Shown here: piece by piece, positions 1-7,803 of the stretch
Numbering within the stretch: position 1 is the stretch's first letter
Layout: each line of letters starts with the position of its first letter
Source: Arthrobacter sp. Leaf69
GTDB taxonomy: Bacteria > Actinomycetota > Actinomycetes > Actinomycetales > Micrococcaceae
NCBI RefSeq assembly: GCF_001422645.1
Contig: NZ_LMLR01000015.1
Span: forward strand, 117,164 to 181,163
DNA: 64,000 nucleotides
Direction: 5' to 3'
Made by a program: the position numbers and the translations under genes
The notes under the pieces: generated by a model
Told to the model about the DNA's origin: nothing
The model's database searches: none
What the model saw: only the letters and a program-made list of their open reading frames with translations

Positions 1-588
1 GACGAAAAGCGTCGCGGCGCCGGCCGGCATGAGCGAGCGTGCAACCTGGGTCAGGTATTCGTCGCTCTGCGGCTTGAATCCGTTGCGCGCCGCCGTCAGG
101 TGCAGGAACGTCAGCAGCACCGATATGTCATCCGGGTCCTGGCTGGACCGGAACGTCACGCCCTTCTTGTGGATGTTCCGGTACAGGTTGCGGTTCACCG
201 GCTTCATGTCCGCGAGGACATCCTTGAAGTCGCGGTCCACGTCCACGATCCAGCTCAGTTCGGGCTGCTGGTTGGCCGGGGCGGGCCGGAGGCCGCGCGT
301 GCGCAGGAGCGCGTCGGCTTCGGCGGCCGCGAAGCCGGCATCCACGGGTTCAATCCGGACAAACACGGCCCCGCAGCTGCGGGCCAGGTCCGTGAGTGCC
401 GCCAGCGCGGCGTCGAACGCGGTGAGGGAAGCTGCCACCGGACCGTAGGGCGCGTAGAGGAGCTTACCGGCCGGGTTGCTTTCCTCGATGGCCAGGAAAC
501 TCCAGCCGGGGCCCGAACGCTGGTGCACGGTCCGGCCAAGGCTGCGCTGGAACGCGGCCCACGGGGGGCTCTGCAGGAAGTGGTCCAC
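1..588 (-). CDS. FemX/FemAB-family peptidoglycan aminoacyltransferase, 3' end cut by the window
   Basis: I translated the minus strand by hand from GTG 588-586. It gives 196 residues with no stop before the window edge. The protein starts VDHFLQSPPWAAFQRSLGR and continues with LLYAPYGPV, ELSWIVDVDRDF and MKPVNRNLYRNIHKKGV. These are typical of the GNAT-like Fem family, which adds amino acids from aminoacyl-tRNA to lipid II side chains in the cytoplasm. The TGA at 603-601 in the same frame makes GTG 588 the first possible start, and AAAGG lies just upstream inside the end of manA. Its start is 4 nt after the manA stop, so the two are probably cotranscribed. Family members are usually 340-420 residues, so roughly half is seen. 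The exact substrate amino acid cannot be told. Confidence 0.85.
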   Translation of the reverse strand, partial: MDHFLQSPPWAAFQRSLGRTVHQRSGPGWSFLAIEESNPAGKLLYAPYGPVAASLTAFDAALAALTDLARSCGAVFVRIEPVDAGFAAAEADALLRTRGLRPAPANQQPELSWIVDVDRDFKDVLADMKPVNRNLYRNIHKKGVTFRSSQDPDDISVLLTFLHLTAARNGFKPQSDEYLTQVARSLMPAGAATLFV

Positions 589-592
589 GGTC

Positions 593-1879
593 TCAGCCTT
601 TCAGGGCGGTGGTGACGGCAAAGGCCAGGGCGGTCCCGGTGGCACCGGACACGGCGTGTGCGTTGACCGGGGCCTCAGCCGCGGGCAGGAAGGCGCTTCC
701 GCCGCGCTCCAGCCGCAGCTCGCCCTTGGGGGAGTCCAGGAGCACGGCGCCGGACACCACGATGATGACGGCGGGGCCCTCCTGTGCCAGCGGAACAGGG
801 TCCGCGCCGGGCTCCAACTCGACGCGCTGCAGCTGGAACTCCCGGAACGGCGGCCGGAAGACCTCCTGCCCCAGCATCGTTGTCTCGGGGAGGATCATGG
901 GCACGCCGACGGCGTCAAAGGAGACGGTGCGGAGCAGTTCGGGCACGTCCACGAACTTCGGTGTCAGCCCGCCGCGCAGCACGTTGTCCGAGGAGGCCAT
1001 GACCTCAATGCCGAGTCCGTGCAGGTAGGCATGGACGTTGCCGGCCGGGAGGTAGACAGCCTCGCCCGGTGCCAGCGAGATCCGGTTGAGCAGCAGCGAA
1101 ATCAGCACGCCCGGATCGCCCGGGTACCGCTCGTTGAGTGTCACAACGGTGGAAAGCTCCGCCTGGTACGGCGCCGTCGGGGCGCCGGAGACGAGGGCGG
1201 CCACGATGGCCGACGTCGCGTCCGCGATGTCCTCGCCGCCGTTGATCAGCCGCTCGAAGGCCGAGCGCAGGGCGGTGTGTTCCTCGGGCTGCGCCAGATC
1301 CTGCAGCAGCAGCGGGACGAGCGGAGGCAGTTCGAGGCCGGCGAGGTCAAAATCCGCCGCCAGCAGCTGGAAGACGGCACGCGCTTCGACCGCCGGCCGG
1401 AAGCCGCACAGCGCCTCGAACGGCGTCAGCGCGAGGATCATCTCCGGCTTGTGGTGGTCGTCCTTGTAGTTGCGTTCCGCCGCGGCGCGGTCCACCCCGG
1501 CGGCCTCCTCGCGGGCGAACCCGTCCCGGGCCTGGTCAAGTGTCGGGTGCACCTGGAGCGAGAGGGGGCTGTCGGCGGCCAGGACTTTGAGCAGGAAGGG
1601 AAGCCGGGGGCCGAATTCGGCGACGCTCTCGCGGCCCAGGTGGTGCTCCGGGTCTTCCGCGATCAGCGTATCCAGGGGCCGGCGTCCGCCATGGTCCGCG
1701 ACCGCGGCATGGGCGCCCGCCGAACCGGACTGACTCAGCGCCACCGAGGGTGAGTCAGGGTGCGCGCCGATCCACAGCTCAGCCTCGGGACCGCCGGAAG
1801 CAGGCCTGCCGAGCAGCCCGGCGATGGCTGTGGTGGAGCCCCAGGCATAGGGCCGGAGGACATTTTCGAGTTCGTACAC
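593..1879 (-). CDS. manA: mannose-6-phosphate isomerase, class I (ManA)
   Basis: A 428-residue type I phosphomannose isomerase that interconverts fructose-6-phosphate and mannose-6-phosphate in the cytoplasm, feeding GDP-mannose for mannosylated envelope components. Zinc-site motifs are visible: QVHP at about 109-112, DHHKPEM at about 141-147, and the second half of the cupin site in YLPAGNVHAYLHGLGIEVM. The N-terminus YELENVLRPYAWGS is typical. The start codon is GTG (1879-1877). It lies 72 nt downstream of the LCP gene and is followed at once by the FemX-like gene, so it sits in a purK-purE-LCP-manA-femX run. In M. tuberculosis manA is near whiB2 and the DUF3499 gene; here it is on the far side of purEK, a local rearrangement. 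Confidence 0.95.
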   Translation of the reverse strand: MYELENVLRPYAWGSTTAIAGLLGRPASGGPEAELWIGAHPDSPSVALSQSGSAGAHAAVADHGGRRPLDTLIAEDPEHHLGRESVAEFGPRLPFLLKVLAADSPLSLQVHPTLDQARDGFAREEAAGVDRAAAERNYKDDHHKPEMILALTPFEALCGFRPAVEARAVFQLLAADFDLAGLELPPLVPLLLQDLAQPEEHTALRSAFERLINGGEDIADATSAIVAALVSGAPTAPYQAELSTVVTLNERYPGDPGVLISLLLNRISLAPGEAVYLPAGNVHAYLHGLGIEVMASSDNVLRGGLTPKFVDVPELLRTVSFDAVGVPMILPETTMLGQEVFRPPFREFQLQRVELEPGADPVPLAQEGPAVIIVVSGAVLLDSPKGELRLERGGSAFLPAAEAPVNAHAVSGATGTALAFAVTTALKG

Positions 1880-1951
1880 GGCCTGGGTGTCCCTATCTGT
1901 TGCGGAAGCTCCGTTGCGGAAGCCTGGTAAAGGAAAGAACGGTCACTGGAA

Positions 1952-3604
1952 CTACAGTGGAGCGCATTGGCCGTTTGTGGCGACCAGGTTGCGGATCGAC
2001 TGCTCGTCGCCATTGCGCTTGAACTCGTTCAGCATTTCTTCGGTGATCGGTTCGCCGTCCGGCGTCGTGGTCACCGGGGTGAAGTCCGACGACGACGGCG
2101 ACGGTGCGGGCTGGGTGCCGGGCTGCGCGCCCGGTGTCCTGCCGGCTGCCGACAGCGGGCCGGGTACCTGGTCCTGCTGGAGGATCACGTCGTCGGCGGC
2201 ACCCGCCGCGGGTGCCGGAGCGAGGAGGGCGTCGACTTTCTGGTGGATCTGGTCGAAGTCCGGGACCGTCGAGAAGGACGCGTCGAAATCGGGCGGCCCG
2301 ATGGTGAGCCGGCGCATTTCCTGTCCCTTCGACTTCATCGCCAGGTCCACGAAACTCCCCAGCTGGCTGGCGGAAATGTTGGAGTCGACCACCTTGGTGC
2401 CGGCCTTGACGATGTCCTCGAACTTTGCCAGCAGGGTCGCCGGATCGAGCTGCTTCAGCATGGCCTGCTGGACGCACTGCTGGCGTGCGATGCGCGCGTA
2501 GTCGTCCACGAATTCGCGGGAGCGGCCGTACCAGAGGGCGTGGTAGCCGTCCAGGGTATTGTCGCCGGCCGGGATCCAGCCCAGCGGCATGCCGTGGATT
2601 CCGTTGGCCTCGTCAACGGTCTCGCCGCTGATCGGAACCCAGCCGCCGGCCTTGATCTTGATGCCGCCCATGGCATCGATGAGCCGTTCGAAGCCGTCCA
2701 TGTCGACGAGGACGTAGGCCTGGACCTTGATGCCAAGCGTCCCGGACACGGCTTCCAGTGTGGCCTGCGCGCCGGGGTCTTCCACGCCGGGGTAGAGGTC
2801 CTTGTGCTCGTTGGTGACCTCGGTGTTGATGGCGTTGATGAGGCATTCATTGCCGCAGTCGTAGCCGTCGGGGTAGATGCTGCGCATCGGGGAGTCTTCG
2901 CTGAACTGCGCGTTTTGGAGGTTCCGGGGCACGGAGATGATGGCGGTCGCGCCGGTTGTGGCGTCCACGCTGATAACCGAGAGGCTGTCCGGCCGGCGGC
3001 CTGTGCGGTCGGACCCGGCGTCGCCGCCCATCATCAGGAAGTTGTACCGGCCTTCCGAGGGCTCCATTGCCGGTCCCGCGGAGAAGATGTTGCCGATGGC
3101 GTCCCGGCTCACGTTGAGCAGGTACGCGGCGTAGCCCAGCGATCCGCTGCTGAGGATCATCGCCAGCACCAGGGTGACCACGACGGCGGGGCGCACCTTC
3201 GGGGTCAGCAGTGCGGGCCGGATGAGCCGCAGTGTGTTGATGAACAGGGCTGCCCAGCCGACGGCCAGCGCCAGCAGGCAGAGAATGAGCAGCAGCGAGG
3301 CAATCGGGCTGGTGAACAGGTTGATCAGCGTCGGCCGGGATACCAGGAGGAGCACTGCCGCCAGGATGCCCAGCACCCAGACGGTGAGGGTGACACGCAG
3401 CGCAAACCGCCCCAGCCGCCGGTTGCCGGCAACGGTCTGGGCGCTGCCGGGCACCAGGAGTGTCATCAGGACCAGCAGGAACGCCCGCTTGGTCAGCACC
3501 GGGGCTGCCGCGCCCGAGGGATAGCGGACGGGATTGGTGAGGGACGACGCAGCCGTCCGGTTCCGCGGTGCCGGCTGGCGGGAAGGGGCGTAACTGTTGG
3601 TCAT
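1952..3604 (-). CDS. LytR-CpsA-Psr (LCP) family cell-wall glycopolymer ligase
   Basis: A 550-residue membrane protein. Four hydrophobic segments at about 41-54, 70-90, 102-124 and 138-162 precede an extracytoplasmic LCP domain. The conserved phosphate/polyprenyl-binding core is visible: GGDAGSDRTGRRPDSL at about 193-208, the SVPRNLQ strand, and the arginine-rich YGRSREFVDDYARIARQQ segment. LCP enzymes transfer glycopolymers such as arabinogalactan or teichoic-acid-like chains from lipid carriers to peptidoglycan. Multi-pass N-termini of this kind occur in actinobacterial LCP proteins. A Pro/Ser-rich low-complexity stretch and a charged tail (EEMLNEFKRNGDEQSIRNLV) follow the domain. Its ATG is 10 nt downstream of the purE stop, with AGGGAT between them. 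Confidence 0.93.
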   Translation of the reverse strand: MTNSYAPSRQPAPRNRTAASSLTNPVRYPSGAAAPVLTKRAFLLVLMTLLVPGSAQTVAGNRRLGRFALRVTLTVWVLGILAAVLLLVSRPTLINLFTSPIASLLLILCLLALAVGWAALFINTLRLIRPALLTPKVRPAVVVTLVLAMILSSGSLGYAAYLLNVSRDAIGNIFSAGPAMEPSEGRYNFLMMGGDAGSDRTGRRPDSLSVISVDATTGATAIISVPRNLQNAQFSEDSPMRSIYPDGYDCGNECLINAINTEVTNEHKDLYPGVEDPGAQATLEAVSGTLGIKVQAYVLVDMDGFERLIDAMGGIKIKAGGWVPISGETVDEANGIHGMPLGWIPAGDNTLDGYHALWYGRSREFVDDYARIARQQCVQQAMLKQLDPATLLAKFEDIVKAGTKVVDSNISASQLGSFVDLAMKSKGQEMRRLTIGPPDFDASFSTVPDFDQIHQKVDALLAPAPAAGAADDVILQQDQVPGPLSAAGRTPGAQPGTQPAPSPSSSDFTPVTTTPDGEPITEEMLNEFKRNGDEQSIRNLVATNGQCAPL

Positions 3605-3614
3605 CCGGCGATCC

Positions 3615-4229
3615 CTAACGGCTGCCCCGGGTGACGACGTTTGCGTCGGCGAACACTTCGCTCACCTTCTGCCGCAGGTTCGCGCCCTTCCGGGTGGCGA
3701 CGTCATTGAGCTCCTGGGCGAAATCGGCCAGGGCGGCGCGGAGCTGTGCGGCCAGGGGGTCCGTCCCGGAGGCCAGCATGCGCACGGCCAGAAGGCCGGC
3801 ATTCCGGGCTCCGCCGATGGATACGGTCGCGACCGGGACCCCGGCGGGCATCTGGACAATGGAGAGCAGGGAGTCCATGCCGTCGAGGGTCTTGAGCGGC
3901 ACCGGGACGCCGATGACCGGCAGAGGCGTGACGGAGGCGAGCATGCCCGGCAGGTGGGCGGCACCGCCGGCGCCGGCGATGATGACGCGCAGGCCGCGTT
4001 CGTGGGCCGTCTGGCCGTAGCGGACCATTTCGAGGGGCATGCGGTGCGCGGAGACCACGTCCGCCTCAAAGGGGATGCCGAACTCGGCGAGGGCCTCGGC
4101 AGCAGCCTCCATCACCGGCCAGTCGGAGTCCGAGCCCATCACGAGCCCGACGAGGGGGGCATCGGCCCCGGCATCCGCCGCGGCCGGGAACTGGACGTCG
4201 GTGGCGGGGGCTGTGTTGCTGGCGCTCAT
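3615..4229 (-). CDS. purE: 5-(carboxyamino)imidazole ribonucleotide mutase (PurE, class I)
   Basis: PurE converts N5-CAIR to CAIR in de novo purine synthesis. The 204-residue protein has the class I motifs MGSDSDW, VSAHRMP and AGAGGAAHLPGM, with the substrate-binding Ser-Asp and His in the usual places. About 24 extra N-terminal Ala-rich residues precede the core (core start near PLVGLVMG), and a 30-residue tail follows it. The ATG overlaps the purK stop by 4 nt (ATGA, 4226-4229), so translation is probably coupled with purK, its pathway partner. Confidence 0.96.
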   Translation of the reverse strand: MSASNTAPATDVQFPAAADAGADAPLVGLVMGSDSDWPVMEAAAEALAEFGIPFEADVVSAHRMPLEMVRYGQTAHERGLRVIIAGAGGAAHLPGMLASVTPLPVIGVPVPLKTLDGMDSLLSIVQMPAGVPVATVSIGGARNAGLLAVRMLASGTDPLAAQLRAALADFAQELNDVATRKGANLRQKVSEVFADANVVTRGSR

Positions 4230-5422
4230 GGGTTCTCCTCGTGGGCTTCCGCAGCGGTGCGGGGCTGGGCCCTTCCGTTGCGGATGATGTTGGCGACCGT
4301 GGTGGCCCGTTCGCGCACGGAGTCGACGTCGGCCACGGAGCCGCCGACGAGGTTGACGTGGCCGATCTTGCGGCCCGGGCGGACGGCCTTGCCGTAGCAG
4401 TGGACCTTCGCCGCGGGCTCGCTGGCGAGGGCCGCGGGGTAGGCGGAGAACAGATTCTGGTTCTCGCCGCCCAGGAAGTTCTTCATGACGACCACCGGAC
4501 CGAGCAGGTCGGTGGCACCGAGGGGCAGGTTGAGGATGGCCCGGAGGTGCTGTTCGAACTGGCTGGTCACCGAGCCGTCCTGGGTCCAGTGGCCGGTGTT
4601 GTGCGGACGCATGGCGAGTTCGTTGATCAGGAAGCCTGCTCCCACGCCGGGGGTCTCGAACAGTTCGACGGCCATCACACCAGTGACGCCAAGTTCGCTG
4701 GCGATCCGGAGGGCGGCGTTCTCGGCCGCAGCTGCGACCTCCAGCGGGATGTCCAGGGCCGGGGCGATGACTTCATCGCAGACGCCGTCGACCTGGATCG
4801 TGTGCACCACGGGCCAGGCCCGTGCTTCGCCGTCGGGGGTCCGGGCCACCAAGGCCGAGAGTTCGCGGCTGAACTCCACCTTGGCTTCGGCTAGCAGCGG
4901 CGACATCGCGGCGAACCAGTCGGCTGTGTCCGCGGCGTCCGCTGCGGAGTCCACGATCCGTACGCCTTTGCCGTCGTAGCCGCCGCGCGGGGTCTTGAGG
5001 ACCACCGGCCAGCCGGTTTCGTCGCCGAATGCGATCAGCCCGGCGACGTCGTCCACGGAGGCCCAGCGCGGATTGGGCAGCTCCAGCCTGTCGATGGCCG
5101 CCCGCATCACAAGCTTGTCCTGGGCGTTGACCAGGGCATCCGGTCCGGGGTGGACGTTGACGCCGGCGCGCTGCAGGGAACGGAGGTGCTCCGTGGGCAC
5201 ATGCTCGTGGTCGAACGTCAGGACGTCGAGGCCGCGGGAAAACTCCAGGAGGTGGTCCAGATCCGTGTAATCACCGACCGGGGCGTTGGCCACGGCGGAG
5301 ACGGCTGAGACGTCCTCACCTTCGGCAAGGACACGGAGCTCGAAGCCCAGGGCGGTGGCCGCCGGGGCCATCATTCGGGCGAGTTGGCCGCCGCCAACAA
5401 CACCGATCACAGGAAAAGTCAC
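4226..5422 (-). CDS. purK: 5-(carboxyamino)imidazole ribonucleotide synthase (PurK)
   Basis: An ATP-grasp enzyme that carboxylates AIR to N5-CAIR, just before PurE. From GTG 5422 the protein is 398 residues. It begins VTFPVIGVVGGGQLARMM, the family N-terminus, followed by TFDHEHV, LKTPRGGYDGKG and the metal-binding NELAMRPHNTGHWTQDG. The frame is open further upstream (ATG at 5446, or as far as 5578), but the family usually begins at this glycine-rich strand. The GGGACTT before GTG 5422 is only a modest ribosome binding site, so ATG 5446 remains possible. The stop overlaps purE by 4 nt. The gene is transcribed away from the GtrA gene across a shared 164-nt region. Confidence 0.95.
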   Translation of the reverse strand: MTFPVIGVVGGGQLARMMAPAATALGFELRVLAEGEDVSAVSAVANAPVGDYTDLDHLLEFSRGLDVLTFDHEHVPTEHLRSLQRAGVNVHPGPDALVNAQDKLVMRAAIDRLELPNPRWASVDDVAGLIAFGDETGWPVVLKTPRGGYDGKGVRIVDSAADAADTADWFAAMSPLLAEAKVEFSRELSALVARTPDGEARAWPVVHTIQVDGVCDEVIAPALDIPLEVAAAAENAALRIASELGVTGVMAVELFETPGVGAGFLINELAMRPHNTGHWTQDGSVTSQFEQHLRAILNLPLGATDLLGPVVVMKNFLGGENQNLFSAYPAALASEPAAKVHCYGKAVRPGRKIGHVNLVGGSVADVDSVRERATTVANIIRNGRAQPRTAAEAHEENP

Positions 5423-5586
5423 AAGTCCCAGCCTACCGAAAGCCATGCCATATCCCGGCTTTTTGAAATTCCGGGGCGGGCGCAGCCTGGATACGCGGAC
5501 CGCGCGCCGGGGGGAGCTCCCGGCATTCAGCGCTAAAATGGGCAGTTGGCCCAAAGGCCGACAGTTCACGAAGGCCACGGAGGGTC

Positions 5587-6150
5587 ATGATTACTACACT
5601 TACGGAGCGCTTGCGCGGGCTCGCCTCGCTCTTCTGGCGCGAAGTGGCCAAGTTTGGTGCGGTGGGCGGTGTTGCGTTCATCATCGACAACGGACTCACG
5701 TACTATCTGATGCACGGCCCGATGACCGACAGCGAGGCCAAGGCCCGCTTCGTCGGCGCCACCATCGCCACCATCTTTTCCTGGATCGCGAACCGCTTCT
5801 GGACCTTCCGCCACCGGCGCCAGGACAACGTGGTCCGTGAGTTCCTGATGTTCATCCTGATCAACGGCATCGGCATCGGCATCTCCACCGGCTTGACCGC
5901 CCTCGCCAAATACGGCTTCGGTGTTACGGACAAGAACATGCTGTTCGCTGCCGGGGTGGTAGGCATCCTCGTCGCCACCGTCGTCCGCTTCTTTGCGTAC
6001 CGCTTCCTGGTGTTCAACAAGGAACTCGACGAAGAGCCGGAGTTCTCCCACGACCACGAGATCATCGAACGCCACCCCCACACCAGGGAGGGCGTCCACG
6101 TCGAGGGCGTCGCCGTCAAGGATCCGGAACTGCCCGGCCCGCAGGCCTAG
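5587..6150 (+). CDS. GtrA-family polytopic membrane protein
   Basis: A 187-residue protein with four hydrophobic segments and the GtrA pattern: EVAKFGAVGGVAFIIDNGLTY at the first helix, then IFSWIANRFWTFRHRR, and VATVVRFFAYRFLVF at the end. GtrA-like proteins are thought to flip or supply polyprenyl-phosphate-linked sugars for envelope glycosylation. A charged His/Glu-rich tail of about 35 residues follows. GGAGGGT lies just before ATG 5587, with unusually short spacing. A possible -10 TAAAAT is at 5534-5539. It is divergent from purK, as in mycobacteria, where a GtrA gene adjoins purEK. It ends 1 nt from the convergent TIGR03089 gene. Confidence 0.9.
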   Translation: MITTLTERLRGLASLFWREVAKFGAVGGVAFIIDNGLTYYLMHGPMTDSEAKARFVGATIATIFSWIANRFWTFRHRRQDNVVREFLMFILINGIGIGISTGLTALAKYGFGVTDKNMLFAAGVVGILVATVVRFFAYRFLVFNKELDEEPEFSHDHEIIERHPHTREGVHVEGVAVKDPELPGPQA

Positions 6151-6151
6151 G

Positions 6152-6856
6152 TCAGCTGCCGTTGACGCGCTCGTCGGCGAGCAGCTTCTCTGTCACCACG
6201 ACGTCGGGGTGCACCAGCACCACTGAGCCGTCGCTGCGCCAGGCGCCGAGGGACTGGGCCAGGGCGGATTCCAGTCCCTCGACGGCGGGCACCAACAGCC
6301 TGATGCCGTCGTCGTGCGTTGCCGCGAAGCCGTCCAGCAGTCCGGCGTGGGTGTATTCGGCCCCGGTGGCGTCCAGCACGGCACGCCGCGACCCTTCCGG
6401 ATCGACATGCGCCATAAAAACATCGCCGTGGGAGCGCACCTCGGCTGCGTAGTCCACGACGCCGGTGGGCAGCTCGCCCGGCCACCGCATGGCCAGCGCC
6501 GGCAGCGCCACCGCGACGACGGCGTCGAACGCCCCCTGCGCTGCTCCGGGGGCCGGGTCGGCTGTCGCCAGCAGTTCGGCCCCGGCGTCGCCGAAGACCA
6601 CCTCCATGCCGAGCTGCCAGGCCGCCAGGGCGAGGATCACCGACTTCCAGTGCGCCGGCAGGTCCAGTCTCAGCCGCGTCCCGGGTTCGGCGTCGAGTTC
6701 GTCCTGCAGGAGGTTGCTCGTTTTGGCGACCCAGTTGTCCAACACCCGGCCGGAAAGCTCCACGCGCTCGGCATCGGGGCCGTACCAGGTCAGCCGGGGG
6801 GAGGTGGCCTGGCCGGAACGCAGGGCTGTCATCAGTTCGATTGCCGGGATGCTCAT
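6152..6856 (-). CDS. TIGR03089-family protein
   Basis: A 234-residue protein of the actinobacterial TIGR03089 family. It looks like a remnant of an AMP-binding (ANL) N-terminal subdomain: RLTWYGPDAERVELSGRVLDNWVAKTSN resembles the opening of acyl-CoA ligases, but the P-loop TSGTTG and the C-terminal lid domain are missing. Function is unknown, and a loss of adenylation activity can be inferred from the missing motifs. In mycobacteria a relative sits beside the LCP gene, which matches this neighbourhood. It converges on the GtrA gene with almost no gap, and no terminator is visible between them. Confidence 0.85.
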   Translation of the reverse strand: MSIPAIELMTALRSGQATSPRLTWYGPDAERVELSGRVLDNWVAKTSNLLQDELDAEPGTRLRLDLPAHWKSVILALAAWQLGMEVVFGDAGAELLATADPAPGAAQGAFDAVVAVALPALAMRWPGELPTGVVDYAAEVRSHGDVFMAHVDPEGSRRAVLDATGAEYTHAGLLDGFAATHDDGIRLLVPAVEGLESALAQSLGAWRSDGSVVLVHPDVVVTEKLLADERVNGS

Positions 6857-7087
6857 GGCTTCATCTTGCCACGGAGAGGGTGACTGTGATCTCCGTCATA
6901 CGCCGCCAGCGTACGTTGGCCAGCGCGCCCGAACTGCCGCGGGAAGATTCGCGGGAACTCGGCAAAAACTCGTTAAAGTGCTCAGTACCCTGATTATTCC
7001 GCGGGTTCTCCGGGGCGGGGCCAAAAAAACCCGGGCGTGGCGTGCCCCGGATTTGGATCTCAAGTTGATTATTATCTCCGCCGTGGC

Positions 7088-7117
7088 TTGACTCCCGGAT
7101 ACTTACACACGTGTAAT
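7088..7117 (+). promoter_or_regulatory. likely whiB2 promoter
   Basis: TTGACT at 7088-7093 (-35 like) and TGTAAT at 7112-7117 (-10 like), 18 nt apart, in front of whiB2. The start point would be near 7124, leaving a leader of about 84 nt. Confidence 0.5.
7103..7116. promoter_or_regulatory. palindrome TTACAC-AC-GTGTAA over the whiB2 -10 box
   Basis: A perfect inverted repeat with 6-nt arms and a 2-nt centre. It overlaps the predicted -10 box, a placement typical of a repressor operator. The binding protein is unknown. Confidence 0.45.
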
Positions 7118-7207
7118 TAGGTATCGAAGGCCAATGCGCAGAAACCGGCACACAACCGAGTGTCCGAGGTTCAGTCAAAGGCTGCAAAAATCAGAGAGGG
7201 AACGCCA

Positions 7208-7750
7208 ATGGGGCTAGCAGAGCGTATCCATGAAGAGGCCGTCGTTGCTGGGCAGGCCACGGCCAAATACCGTTCACGCGGGGTGCCGAGCGACTGGTAT
7301 GTAGATCCGGCCGATCCGGACGCGGCAGACCGGTACAACGAACACACAAAAGACTCGCTGCAGGATCAGGCGACCGCCTTCCTCGCGGCGCATGACGAAC
7401 TTTTGGCCGGTCCGGACCACGACAACGATCTTCACGATCCGCCGATGGAACTTCAGACCCTCCACGCGGGAACCACCGCGCAGCCGGTCTGGATCGGATT
7501 GCCCTCCCAGCAGGACTTCGACGATGAAGGCGAGCTGGGCTGGCAGACGGACGCGCTCTGTGCACAGACCGACCCGGAGGCATTCTTCCCCGAGAAGGGC
7601 GGCTCCACCCGCGACGCCAAAAAGGTCTGCGGAGCGTGCAACGTCCGCTCGCAGTGCCTCGAATACGCTCTGTCCAACGACGAGCGGTTCGGAATCTGGG
7701 GTGGCCTCTCCGAGCGCGAGCGGCGCCGGCTTAGGAAGCGAGCGATCTAA
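7208..7750 (+). CDS. whiB2: WhiB-family iron-sulfur transcriptional regulator, WhiB2/WhmD type
   Basis: The C-terminal third is a complete Wbl domain. Four cysteines (118, 141, 144, 150 counting from ATG 7208) in the order C-X22-C-X2-C-X5-C bind a [4Fe-4S] cluster. FGIWGGLSERERRRLRKRAI holds the G(I/V)WGG turn and basic tail. The wording around the cysteines (LCAQTDPEAFFPEKGGSTRDAKKVC) fits WhiB2/WhmD, the paralogue linked to septation and sporulation. The first 115 residues are an acidic extension. ATG 7208 is preferred over GTG 7160 because GAGAGGGA lies 8 nt upstream. The neighbourhood (LCP, TIGR03089, zincin, DUF3499, manA) matches the whiB2 locus of M. tuberculosis, from recalled gene order. 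Confidence 0.93.
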   Translation: MGLAERIHEEAVVAGQATAKYRSRGVPSDWYVDPADPDAADRYNEHTKDSLQDQATAFLAAHDELLAGPDHDNDLHDPPMELQTLHAGTTAQPVWIGLPSQQDFDDEGELGWQTDALCAQTDPEAFFPEKGGSTRDAKKVCGACNVRSQCLEYALSNDERFGIWGGLSERERRRLRKRAI

Positions 7751-7767
7751 TTCTTCAGGAAGTTCGA

Positions 7768-7803
7768 GTCACCGCCGTCGTGGTTTCCCACGACGGCGGT
7801 GAC
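7768..7803 (+). terminator. perfect hairpin after whiB2 that also covers the start of the next gene
   Basis: Arms 7768-7783 and 7788-7803 pair over 16 bp without a mismatch around the loop TTTC, followed by TTTCT. It begins 18 nt after the whiB2 stop and looks like an intrinsic terminator, but the same bases encode the first strand of the glycosyltransferase. It could act as an attenuator or block translation starts. Confidence 0.6.

Larger units (their letters stand above)
6857..7207. other. intergenic region upstream of whiB2
   Basis: These 351 nt hold no convincing gene. The segment is AT-richer than its neighbours near 6960-7130. It contains a promoter-like pair and a palindrome (listed separately). 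It also has an imperfect hairpin with 7-bp arms at 7010-7016 and 7044-7050 around a run of A residues. A GTG at 7160 is in frame with whiB2 but has no good ribosome binding site. Confidence 0.6.
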
